From: Acidimicrobiia bacterium
GTDB lineage: Bacteria; Acidobacteriota; Vicinamibacteria; Vicinamibacterales; SCN-69-37
Reading direction: 5' to 3'
DNA length: 64,000 nt
Assembly (NCBI GenBank): GCA_016871335.1
Contig: VFZF01000010.1
Location: 81,226 to 145,225, forward strand
Shown: in pieces, positions 1 to 7,398 of the stretch
Layout: each line of letters begins with the position of its first letter
Position numbering within the stretch: position 1 is the stretch's first letter
Translations under genes and position numbers: made by a program
The notes under the pieces: generated by a model
The model's database searches: none
Seen by the model: only the letters and a program-made list of their open reading frames with translations
What the model was told of the DNA's origin: nothing

Positions 1-321
1 CGGTGGCCGGGCAACGTGCGGGAACTCCAGAACGTCATGGCGGGGCTTGTGCTAGCGGCTGCCGATCGCGGGCGTGTGACGGCGCGTCATGTGGCAGCGG
101 TGCTGGCCGTGCAGGACGCGACGGACTCGGATGCGCTGTCGTTGGAGTCGGCGCGTCGCGCCCTCGATCGCCGCCTGGTGACGACCGCGCTCGCACGTCA
201 TGCCGGGTGCCGGGCGGCTGCGGCGCGCGATCTGGGCGTGTCACGGCAGGGGCTTGGAAAACTCATGGCGCGGCTCGACGTGCGGGTGCCGGGAGTTGCC
301 ACAGACCACGACTTGCGGTGA
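1..321 (+). CDS. Sigma-54-dependent response regulator, C-terminal part only (5' end outside window)
   Basis: The frame is open from the first base. It begins with RWPGNVREL, the signature at the end of the sigma-54-interacting AAA+ domain of NtrC-type activators. About 60 residues later comes a Fis-type helix-turn-helix (ARDLGVSRQGLGKLM), which binds upstream enhancer sites. The protein would use ATP hydrolysis to open sigma-54 RNA polymerase promoters. The receiver or sensor domain and most of the ATPase lie outside the window, so the signal is unknown. The TGA stop lies 12 bp before the permease gene that follows, so co-transcription with the transporter is plausible. Confidence 0.9.
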   Translation, partial: RWPGNVRELQNVMAGLVLAAADRGRVTARHVAAVLAVQDATDSDALSLESARRALDRRLVTTALARHAGCRAAAARDLGVSRQGLGKLMARLDVRVPGVATDHDLR

Positions 322-333
322 TCATCCGTCAGC

Positions 334-1254
334 GTGTTGCGTTTCACCGTTCGCCGCCTGCTCCTGACGATCCCCGTGTTGCTCGGGGTGGCGACGCTTG
401 TGTTTGCGTTGCTGCATCTGGTGCCCGGCGACCCGGCGCAGGTGATGCTCGGTGAAGCAGCGGCGCAGAGTGACGTCGACGAGTTGCGCACGAAGCTGGG
501 ACTCGATCGTCCGTTCGCGGCCCAGTATCTGCAGTTCGTCGCCGGTGTCGCGCAGGGGGATTTCGGCACGTCGTTCCGGTACGGCACGCCGGTGTCTTCT
601 GAGATCGCGCAGCGCCTGCCCAACACAGTGGAGCTGGCGCTGGCGGCGATGAGCGTGGCGATGCTCATCGCGATCCCGCTCGGTATTCTCGGGGCGTTGC
701 ATCGTGGCCGGGCCATCGATCAGGTCGCGATGACGCTGTCGTTGCTCGGCATCTCGATGCCGAACTTCTGGCTGGGCCCGTTGCTGGCGATTCTGTTCGC
801 CGTCGGACTGGGGTGGCTGCCGGTGTCAGGGACCGGTGACTGGCGGCATCTGGTGTTGCCGGCGGTGACGTTAGGCGCCGCGCTGGCGGCGATTCTCGCG
901 CGCATGACCCGCGCGAGTCTGATTGAGGAACTCCGGGAGCTGTATGTGCTGGCCGCGCAGGCTCGAGGGCTGTCGTATTCCCGTGCGGTGCTGCGTCACG
1001 CGCTGCGCAACAGCCTGATCCCGGTCGTCACGATTCTCGGTCTGCAGTTCGGGGCGGTGTTGACGGGGACGATCATCACCGAGACCATCTTCTCGTGGCC
1101 CGGTGTCGGGCGGTTGCTGATTCAGGCCATCAACTTCCGCGACTACCCGCTGGTGCAGGGATGCATTCTCTTTATTGCCACGACGTATGTGCTGGTCAAT
1201 TTGCTGGTCGATCTGGCGTACGGCTGGCTTGACCCGAGGATTCGCTACGAATGA
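334..1254 (+). CDS. ABC transporter permease, DppB/OppB family
   Basis: This 306-residue inner-membrane protein has about six hydrophobic segments, the first right at the N-terminus after FTVRRLLL. The cytoplasmic EAA loop that docks the ATPase is visible (ARGLSYSRAVLRHALRN). It fits the first permease of dipeptide/oligopeptide/nickel importers in length and motif order. The start is GTG at 334, with an alternative TTG at 337. Its stop overlaps the next permease by 4 bp (ATGA), so the two are translationally coupled. No substrate-binding protein or ATPase gene is in the window, so the substrate cannot be assigned. Confidence 0.92.
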   Translation: MLRFTVRRLLLTIPVLLGVATLVFALLHLVPGDPAQVMLGEAAAQSDVDELRTKLGLDRPFAAQYLQFVAGVAQGDFGTSFRYGTPVSSEIAQRLPNTVELALAAMSVAMLIAIPLGILGALHRGRAIDQVAMTLSLLGISMPNFWLGPLLAILFAVGLGWLPVSGTGDWRHLVLPAVTLGAALAAILARMTRASLIEELRELYVLAAQARGLSYSRAVLRHALRNSLIPVVTILGLQFGAVLTGTIITETIFSWPGVGRLLIQAINFRDYPLVQGCILFIATTYVLVNLLVDLAYGWLDPRIRYE

Positions 1255-2045
1255 CCCGGCGCATTGGTCTCGTCATCATCGGGCTCACGGTGTTTGCCGC
1301 CGTCGCCGGACCGTGGCTGGTACCGCACGATCCGTCCGTCCAGTCACTGGCGCAGCGGCTGGACGGCCCGTCGTGGACACATCCGCTCGGGCTCGACGAG
1401 CTGGGCCGCGACATCCTCGCGCGCCTGGTGTCGGGCGCCCGCATCTCGCTCGGCGTCGGCCTGACGGTGGTGTCCATCTCGGCGCTGGTCGGCATTCTGG
1501 TGGGATCGGTGGCGGGGTACGCCGGCGGACTCGTCGATACGCTCATCGGTCGCGTGATGGATGTGTTGCTGGCGTTCCCCGGCATTCTGCTGGCGATCGC
1601 GCTCGTCGCCGTGCTTGGTCCGAGCCTGACCAACGTCGTGTTGGCGCTGGTGTCGATCGGGTGGGTCGGGTACGCCCGCGTCGTGCGTGGGCAGGTGCTG
1701 AAGATTCGTGAGCTCGAATACGTGCAGGCGGCGCGCGCGGTCGGCGCGCCGGTGTGGCGGATTCTCCGGCAGCACGTGATTCCGCCGACGTTGCCGGCGG
1801 TGACGGTGCAGGCCACGCTCGGGATGGCCGGTGCGATCATCGCCGAGGCGTCGTTGAGCTTTCTGGGGCTCGGCGTGCAGCCCCCGACACCGAGTTGGGG
1901 CACGATGCTCGACGCCGGCCGCGCGCATCTGTTTGATGCGCCGCACCTGACAATCATGCCCGGGCTGGCGATTGCGCTGCTTGTGCTCGGGTTCAACTTC
2001 GTCGGGGATGCGCTGCGCGATCGCATCGATCCGCGCGCCAGCTGA
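1251..2045 (+). CDS. ABC transporter permease, DppC/OppC family
   Basis: This 264-residue second permease pairs with the upstream DppB-type protein to form the transmembrane channel. It has the N-terminal LGLDELGRDILAR motif typical of DppC, five to six hydrophobic segments and an EAA loop (ARAVGAPVWRILRQHVIP). The conserved SFLGLGVQPPTPSWGTML stretch near residue 205 is a DppC hallmark. It overlaps the upstream gene by 4 bp. The next gene is convergent, so the operon ends here within this window. The ATPases are missing locally and may be encoded elsewhere. Confidence 0.92.
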   Translation: MTRRIGLVIIGLTVFAAVAGPWLVPHDPSVQSLAQRLDGPSWTHPLGLDELGRDILARLVSGARISLGVGLTVVSISALVGILVGSVAGYAGGLVDTLIGRVMDVLLAFPGILLAIALVAVLGPSLTNVVLALVSIGWVGYARVVRGQVLKIRELEYVQAARAVGAPVWRILRQHVIPPTLPAVTVQATLGMAGAIIAEASLSFLGLGVQPPTPSWGTMLDAGRAHLFDAPHLTIMPGLAIALLVLGFNFVGDALRDRIDPRAS

Positions 2046-2052
2046 CCTCCCG

Positions 2053-3447
2053 CTACCGAATCACCGGGCGCAGGCGACGAAGCGTGGCGTCGCGGGGCGC
2101 CACGCTCAGGCCGAGGGCCAACGCTGCGCGCGCCTGTTCGATGTCCCCGGTATGCCAGCGGGCCTCCGCGATCCAGCCCAGTAGTTCGACGTCCTGCGGG
2201 GCGGAGGTGAGCAGGGGTTCAAGACGGGTGCGCGCATCGCGATAGTCACCAGCAGCCACCGCCAGTCCTCCAAGACGGCGGGTGCGGGCGGCGCGGATGT
2301 CGGGCGCCGAGACCTCGCCGTCCAGGGCGTCGTAGCGCAGGAGCCAGTGGCGGGCCTCGATCGGATCGTTGAGCGCCTCCGCCGCATCAGCCAGATAGAG
2401 GAACGCGAGCCGGCTGAACGGCGTGGTCGCGACGGCTTCGCGCAGGATGCGGGCGGCGTCGGCGATGTCTCCGCGCAAAAACAGCGCGCGGCCGTAGAGT
2501 GCGAGGCCCTCGGAACGGCGGACGGTGCCGCCCAGCGCACGCTCGAGGGCGGGGATGGCCTCGGTCGCCCATCGCCCCCGTTGGGGACCGGGCGGCACCG
2601 CTTCCGCGCGCCACACGTGCACCCGTCCGCGCGTCAGCGCCAGCGACGAGTCCTCAGGCGCGCGATCGGCGGCGGCTGCGAGCGTGGCGTCTGCGGCGTC
2701 GAAGTCACCGCGTCTCGCCTGTGCGAGCGCAATCGCCACATCGCGGCCCGTCCCGGGCTCCTGCGAGGCCAGCGCGGTCAGTTGGGCCATCTCCTCCGCC
2801 GGCCGCTGCTGCGCACGATACAGATCCGCCAATTCCTCCCGCGCAGGCGCGAGCGAGGGGTTGGTGCGCACCGCGCGCTCGAGCGCCTCGACCGCGCCGG
2901 CGGTGTCCTGGGTATCGCGCAGCGTCAGGCCCAGCAGGTAAAGCGCCTCGTCGAATCCGGGATTGAGCGCCACGGCCTGACGCAGCGGTTCTCTGGCGGC
3001 TGCCGCCTGGCCGCTCCGGTACCGGGTGAGCGCAAGCCGGTAGAGCAGGGTGGGGGATTGGCGGTCAATCGCGGCGGCGCGACCCAGCCACTCGGCGGCG
3101 GCGGCCGGATTGCCTTGCCCCTCGTAGAGTGCCGCAAGCGCCATCAGGGGCTCGGTTGCACCGGGCTGCAGGCGCACCGCTTCCCGGAAATCCCGGCCCG
3201 CTTCCTCGAGGCGGCGCTGGGCGCGATAGGCCTCACCACGCCGGAGATGGGAGGCCATCGAGTCGCTGCGCAACGCGATGGCGCCGCTGAAGGCCTCAAT
3301 GGCGGCATAACTGTTCCCGGCGGCAAGGGCTCGTTCACCGGTGTCGACCAGTTGCCGGAAGCGTTCGGCGTCGTTGAGCCGCTGCACGGCCAACACGGTG
3401 ACCACCCCGAGGGCGACAACTCCGACGGCGGCGATTCCGAGGCGCAC
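2053..3447 (-). CDS. Membrane-anchored TPR protein
   Basis: This 464-residue protein has one N-terminal hydrophobic segment (GIAAVGVVALGVVTVLAV) followed by about 400 residues of tandem tetratricopeptide repeats. Repeats such as AIEAFSGAIALRSDSM and AVEALERAVRTNPSLAPA show the usual 34-residue spacing with small/large residue alternation. It is probably anchored in the inner membrane with the repeats in the periplasm as a protein-binding scaffold. The start is GTG at 3447, with a TACCAT box 6 nt upstream fitting a leaderless transcript. The neighbours give no partner. No enzymatic domain is visible. Confidence 0.85.
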   Translation of the reverse strand: MRLGIAAVGVVALGVVTVLAVQRLNDAERFRQLVDTGERALAAGNSYAAIEAFSGAIALRSDSMASHLRRGEAYRAQRRLEEAGRDFREAVRLQPGATEPLMALAALYEGQGNPAAAAEWLGRAAAIDRQSPTLLYRLALTRYRSGQAAAAREPLRQAVALNPGFDEALYLLGLTLRDTQDTAGAVEALERAVRTNPSLAPAREELADLYRAQQRPAEEMAQLTALASQEPGTGRDVAIALAQARRGDFDAADATLAAAADRAPEDSSLALTRGRVHVWRAEAVPPGPQRGRWATEAIPALERALGGTVRRSEGLALYGRALFLRGDIADAARILREAVATTPFSRLAFLYLADAAEALNDPIEARHWLLRYDALDGEVSAPDIRAARTRRLGGLAVAAGDYRDARTRLEPLLTSAPQDVELLGWIAEARWHTGDIEQARAALALGLSVAPRDATLRRLRPVIR

Positions 3448-3453
3448 AGGCAG

Positions 3454-3459
3454 ATGGTA
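3454..3459 (-). promoter_or_regulatory. Candidate leaderless -10 box of the TPR gene
   Basis: On the minus strand TACCAT lies 6 nt upstream of the GTG start at 3447. This matches the TANNNT pattern seen repeatedly in this window. No -35 match or Shine-Dalgarno sequence was recognised. Confidence 0.4.
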
Positions 3460-3530
3460 ACAGTCCGCAGTCCGCAGCCCGTGAACGACGTGCCGCGGCC
3501 GGTGTCTAAGACGGCAAGGGGGGTGCTACC

Positions 3531-4190
3531 ATGAATTCGGAATCCATCGTGAAGCCCCTACGTGCATTTGCCTGGTCCGAATCGCCCGCGGTTTCCTCCA
3601 CCGGTGAGGGGCGCGCCGAGTGGGCCGAAGACTGGGCGTTGGCGCAGCAGTGCGCCTCAGGTGACGAGGCCGCGTGCACCCGGTTGGTGACCGATCACCA
3701 GCGCATGGTCTACCAGCTGTCCCTGCATCTGCTGGGCGACCCCCAGGAAGCTCTCGACCTGTCGCAGGAAGTCTTCCTGCGCGTGTTCCGCACCCTCAAT
3801 CAGTTCCGCGGCCATTCCGCGCTCCGCACATGGATCTACCGAATCGTCATCACCCAGGCGTCCAATCGGCGCCGCTGGTGGAGACGGCGTCACCAGTCCG
3901 AACAGGTGCCGCTCGACGAACACGTGTCTGCGCACGGTGACCTGCCGGATGCTCGTACGTTCAGCATGCCGGACGCCGTCGCGCAGCAGCAGCAGACCGC
4001 CAGGCAGGTCTGGCACGCGCTGGATGCGCTCCCGTTTGATCAGCGCTCGATCCTGGTCCTTCGCGAAATCGACGGACTGAGCTACGAGGAAATCGGCTAC
4101 TCCCTTGGTGTGGCGGTCGGAACGGTCAAGTCCCGGCTGGCGCGCGCCCGCGAAGAGCTGCGCGACGTGTTGCGGGGGCAGACGTCATGA
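3531..4190 (+). CDS. RNA polymerase sigma factor, ECF (sigma-70 group IV)
   Basis: The protein has 219 residues with a poorly conserved leader of about 45 residues. Region 2 follows (HLLGDPQEALDLSQEVFLRVF, where DLSQEVFLRVF is the core-binding signature). Region 4 comes after a linker (DGLSYEEIGYSLGVAVGTVKSRLARARE), which reads the -35 element. The ATG has a strong Shine-Dalgarno (AAGGGG) about 7 nt upstream. The gene overlaps the anti-sigma gene by 4 bp, the classical sigma/anti-sigma arrangement. Target genes are unknown. The run RRRWWRRRH just after region 2 is unusually basic. Confidence 0.93.
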   Translation: MNSESIVKPLRAFAWSESPAVSSTGEGRAEWAEDWALAQQCASGDEAACTRLVTDHQRMVYQLSLHLLGDPQEALDLSQEVFLRVFRTLNQFRGHSALRTWIYRIVITQASNRRRWWRRRHQSEQVPLDEHVSAHGDLPDARTFSMPDAVAQQQQTARQVWHALDALPFDQRSILVLREIDGLSYEEIGYSLGVAVGTVKSRLARAREELRDVLRGQTS

Positions 4191-4936
4191 TGTGCCCCGA
4201 TGTGCGTGGCGTGATCGCGGCCTACGTCGACGGGGAACTGGGCGGCGCCCAGCGCCTGCGTGTATCGCGGCACCTGACCGACTGCGCGGAGTGTGCGCGC
4301 GAGGAATCCGATCTGCGCGACCTCGGCGAGCTGCTGCGCGGCGCCGCGGCGCCGCGTCCCGTGCCACTCGACGAACTCCAGGGACTGGCGGCGGGCGTCG
4401 TGAGCCGCATCGGCGCGGAAGATCGGCAGTCGTGGCGCGCCATGTGGGAGCGCGCCTCCGAAGACTGGCACTGGGTCGCCGTCGGCAGCGGCGCGTTCAG
4501 TGCGGCGTTTGTCTCGGTGATGTTCATCTTCGCGTTCCTGTATCTGCCGGCCACGGAAGCCCGTCAGATGAACGAACGGGTGGGCACGCTCTACGTGATG
4601 GCGGTGCCTGAAGATGGTCTGGGCGAACCGCAGATGCTGGAGTTTGGAAGTGCGCTCGACAGTCCGAAGCGGGACCATCGGTATGCGGTCCCGGCCTCGT
4701 TTGGCTGGAAAGCGGAGCAGCTGCTGGTCGCGGCCCTCGACTCGGCGCTGATGCGCCATGGGGGCACGACGAGCTTCCGCGATCTCTCCGCCGCCGAACG
4801 CGAAGAGGTGCTGGGCATCCTCAACGAGATCGGCCGCCTTCGCTCACAGGCTCCGGCGCGTCGCCCCGGCGGCGTCACCACCGTCAGCGGCATGCACCTC
4901 TACATCAGCGACGTCGTCACCGCGTCCGGACTGTAG
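4187..4936 (+). CDS. Membrane anti-sigma factor with zf-HC2 zinc-binding domain
   Basis: This 249-residue protein starts at ATG 4187 and overlaps the sigma gene by 4 bp. The N-terminus carries the zinc anti-sigma motif H29-x3-C33-x2-C36 (RHLTDCAEC), which holds the sigma factor inactive at the membrane. One transmembrane segment spans about residues 95-122. The remaining ~125 residues would be periplasmic and include a short conserved-looking FGWKAEQLLV patch that could sense the signal. No protease or co-sensor gene is adjacent. It is almost certainly the regulator of the upstream ECF sigma. Confidence 0.9.
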   Translation: MMCPDVRGVIAAYVDGELGGAQRLRVSRHLTDCAECAREESDLRDLGELLRGAAAPRPVPLDELQGLAAGVVSRIGAEDRQSWRAMWERASEDWHWVAVGSGAFSAAFVSVMFIFAFLYLPATEARQMNERVGTLYVMAVPEDGLGEPQMLEFGSALDSPKRDHRYAVPASFGWKAEQLLVAALDSALMRHGGTTSFRDLSAAEREEVLGILNEIGRLRSQAPARRPGGVTTVSGMHLYISDVVTASGL

Positions 4937-4956
4937 GCCTACACCCAACAGAGCTC

Positions 4957-5265
4957 TCACCATGGAGGGCCATGAGGAGCCATGAAGGCTGCAAGCGTCC
5001 TGAGACACGGGGTTGAGCGCCAGGCTCTGCCTGGCGCAGTGAGTGAGGGACGGTGGCAGAACAGAAACACCGCCTGTCAACAGACCACGAGGTGCTTTCG
5101 TTCTGCCACCGTCCCTCACTCACCGTGCCGCTAAAGCGGCACTCAACCCCTCACCTCCGCAGCTCTTTCACGGCCGTCACATCCGCATCAACAACTCCGT
5201 GCCTCTGCGACTCCCTGTGACCCACACGGTTTTGCCCCATGGTCCTTCATGGTTCTCCATGGTGA
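4957..5265. repeat. Outer arms of a ~310-bp nested inverted-repeat region
   Basis: This gap between the anti-sigma gene and the propeller gene has no credible gene. Positions 4957-4984 (starting TCACCATGGAG) and 5238-5265 are inverted copies, with 23 of 28 positions complementary by eye. Each arm is built from CCATGA/CCATGG units like the simple repeats at 31528-31557. A second, longer inverted repeat lies inside (5009-5150). Confidence 0.7.
5009..5150. repeat. Long palindromic element with variable mini-hairpins in each arm
   Basis: Left arm 5009-5062 and right arm 5100-5150 are inverted copies. They share GGGGTTGAG at the outer end and a 24-nt inner block (GTGAGTGAGGGACGGTGGCA and four more bases) that is perfectly complementary between arms. 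Between these blocks each arm holds its own small perfect hairpin of different sequence: GCGCCAGGC-TCT-GCCTGGCGC at 5018-5038 and GTGCCGCT-AA-AGCGGCAC at 5125-5142. It could be a mobile palindromic (MITE/BIME-like) element. No open reading frame or T-tract terminator accompanies it. Confidence 0.75.
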
Positions 5266-5274
5266 AGATCCTGA

Positions 5275-7392
5275 TCAGCGCACTGTCGCACTCGTCACGT
5301 TCTGCATCACGTCGGTCGCGCGCACCACGAGCCGCGCGGCGGCGTCGGCCGACGGCAGTGTGAGCGTGTAGCGCTCGTCCCTGGAATCGGGAAGTCCATC
5401 GACCGGCCGCAACTCCTGCCACGGGCCGCCACCGAGCGCATAGTCCACGCGATGGACGGCGCTGTGCCCGTCGGTGACCTGCACGATCACCTGCAGCCCC
5501 ATCACAGTGATCGTGATGACCGGGGGCGTGTTGTCCACCTCGATGGCATCACTGTCGCGGGTGCCCTCCAGCACGCGGTCGGGTGTGTTGGAGGGCGCGT
5601 CGGCGGCGGTGACCCTGATGAAATACCGGCCATCGGCCACCGCGGTCGTATCCCAGACAAACAGCGGCGTGTTCAGCTCGGCCCGCAAGGGGCGCCACTC
5701 GACTTCGCCCTCACGTCGATAGTGCAAGCTGTAGGTCAGACGATCGGCGTCCGCGTCCTCCGCCTTCCACTGCAACGTCTGCAATCCGCGCTGGAACATG
5801 CGGCGGCCCAGCGAGGCCGTGGCCGTGTTCACCTCGCCGCCTGCCGGTCGCCGCGAATCCGCCACCACATCGTCGAGTCCGGCAATCGCCCCCTCGTCAC
5901 TGGAGAACGGCCGCTGGAAGACGACGCCCGGAGGATGGGCGGTGATCTCGGTCACGACCGGCCGCGTGTTGCGTGGCAGGTAGGCCACAGTGACCGACGT
6001 CAGGACAGCCTGCGTGGCGGGAAATGACGCGCGCCACTGGATGAAGCGCGCCCCGGGACTCTGGATCGCACTGCCGCGCGCCTGGGTGGTGGGGGCTGAC
6101 CACGCACTCCACGAGTCGTCGGGAACTTCAGTGTTGCCCGAGCGCGTCTGCAGGGAAATCGTCCCGGTGCCGTCCCATTGCACGGTGCCCCACTGCGCGA
6201 GGGTGCGTGCGTCCCGCACAGGAGAGACGTAGGTCGGACTGGTCGCCTGGACGCTCGGAGCGCCGAGCGCCAGCACGCGCCCGGGATTGGCGGAGACCAT
6301 CAGCGTGCGCGCGCCATCCCGAAGGAGGCGCGTGATCTGTCTGGCATCAGCGGTGCCGAGCAGCAGGACACTGCCGTCAGTGGAGATCTGATACACGCGG
6401 CCTTCGGGACCGGTGGCGGCCAGCACCGTGCGGTCATCAAGCACGGCGAGGTCGTAAATCGCGTCTGTCGTGTCCCATACCGCATCCCACACGCCGGCCG
6501 CATCGACGCGGTAGACGACCGACCGCCGGCCGGTGGGTGGTGCCCCCGACGTGCCGGTGGTCGTTGATGTGCCCGTCTGTGTGCCGCCGACGGTGATGGT
6601 GACGCTGCCGGTCACTGCGGTCTCCCCACCGGGTTCGCCACTGGCTGAGATCGCGGCCACAAAGACGCCGCCATCCGGGGTCGGATGAATGCCGCGCATT
6701 TCGGTCAGCGTGGTCTCAAGCACGACAAAGGGGCGGTCGCCCGCATCAAAGCGATACAGGCGGGCTGGATGATCGGTGCCGGCAAAGACGCGCCCGGATT
6801 GGTCCACCGCCAGCGACACGACGTGGCGCGCCGAAGGGCGATAGACCACGCTCGCTGTTCCATCCGGCAGGACGCGGTGAATCGTGGCCGGATGTCCGGT
6901 CGCCACCCACAGTCGGCCCTGTCGATCAGCCGTCATGGCCCAGATGTACGGTTCGGCCGGATCAAAAAACACGCGGGTCGATCCGTCGGGTTCCACGACA
7001 TGGACCCGCCCATCCGGGGAACTGGCCGCGTAGACCCGTGTGCCAACCACCGCGATGGCATGAATGGCAGACGGCTCCACATCAAGGATGGTCGCCACCT
7101 CGGTGCCGCGGCCCCGCACGACGCGTCCGTCACCACCGGTGCCCGCGTACCACGCGCCGTCCTCACCACGGGCCAGACTCCAGGCCTGCGGCGCGGCGAG
7201 ATCGTGCACCGTCGTGATGGCAGGGGCGACGACCAGTCGGCCTGCGCCGTCGATCGAGACGCCGGATGGCGTGCCCTTGAGGAACTCCGCCTGTGACGCT
7301 ACGGTCCAGAACATGGGCCCCGCAGCGCTGAGAGAGGAGATCGCGGCGGCCAGAAGGGCGATCGGAACAACGAGACGGAGAAGTTGGTGCAT
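5275..7392 (-). CDS. Secreted beta-propeller (WD40/NHL-like) protein with C-terminal Ig-like region
   Basis: This 705-residue exported protein has an N-terminal signal sequence (LVVPIALLAAAISSLSAA). Residues ~50-380 hold repeated blades with patterns such as GTRVYAASSPDGRVHVVEPD and DRTVLAATGPEGRVYQI, typical of a six- or seven-bladed propeller. A Gly/Thr-rich spacer lies near residues 265-290. The C-terminal third contains fibronectin/Ig-like strands, including DNTPPVITI near residue 630. It starts 6 bp after the S55-domain gene, so they form an operon and may act together at the cell surface. No catalytic residues were recognised; a ligand-binding or adhesion role is only a guess. Confidence 0.8.
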   Translation of the reverse strand: MHQLLRLVVPIALLAAAISSLSAAGPMFWTVASQAEFLKGTPSGVSIDGAGRLVVAPAITTVHDLAAPQAWSLARGEDGAWYAGTGGDGRVVRGRGTEVATILDVEPSAIHAIAVVGTRVYAASSPDGRVHVVEPDGSTRVFFDPAEPYIWAMTADRQGRLWVATGHPATIHRVLPDGTASVVYRPSARHVVSLAVDQSGRVFAGTDHPARLYRFDAGDRPFVVLETTLTEMRGIHPTPDGGVFVAAISASGEPGGETAVTGSVTITVGGTQTGTSTTTGTSGAPPTGRRSVVYRVDAAGVWDAVWDTTDAIYDLAVLDDRTVLAATGPEGRVYQISTDGSVLLLGTADARQITRLLRDGARTLMVSANPGRVLALGAPSVQATSPTYVSPVRDARTLAQWGTVQWDGTGTISLQTRSGNTEVPDDSWSAWSAPTTQARGSAIQSPGARFIQWRASFPATQAVLTSVTVAYLPRNTRPVVTEITAHPPGVVFQRPFSSDEGAIAGLDDVVADSRRPAGGEVNTATASLGRRMFQRGLQTLQWKAEDADADRLTYSLHYRREGEVEWRPLRAELNTPLFVWDTTAVADGRYFIRVTAADAPSNTPDRVLEGTRDSDAIEVDNTPPVITITVMGLQVIVQVTDGHSAVHRVDYALGGGPWQELRPVDGLPDSRDERYTLTLPSADAAARLVVRATDVMQNVTSATVR

Positions 7393-7398
7393 GGTGGC

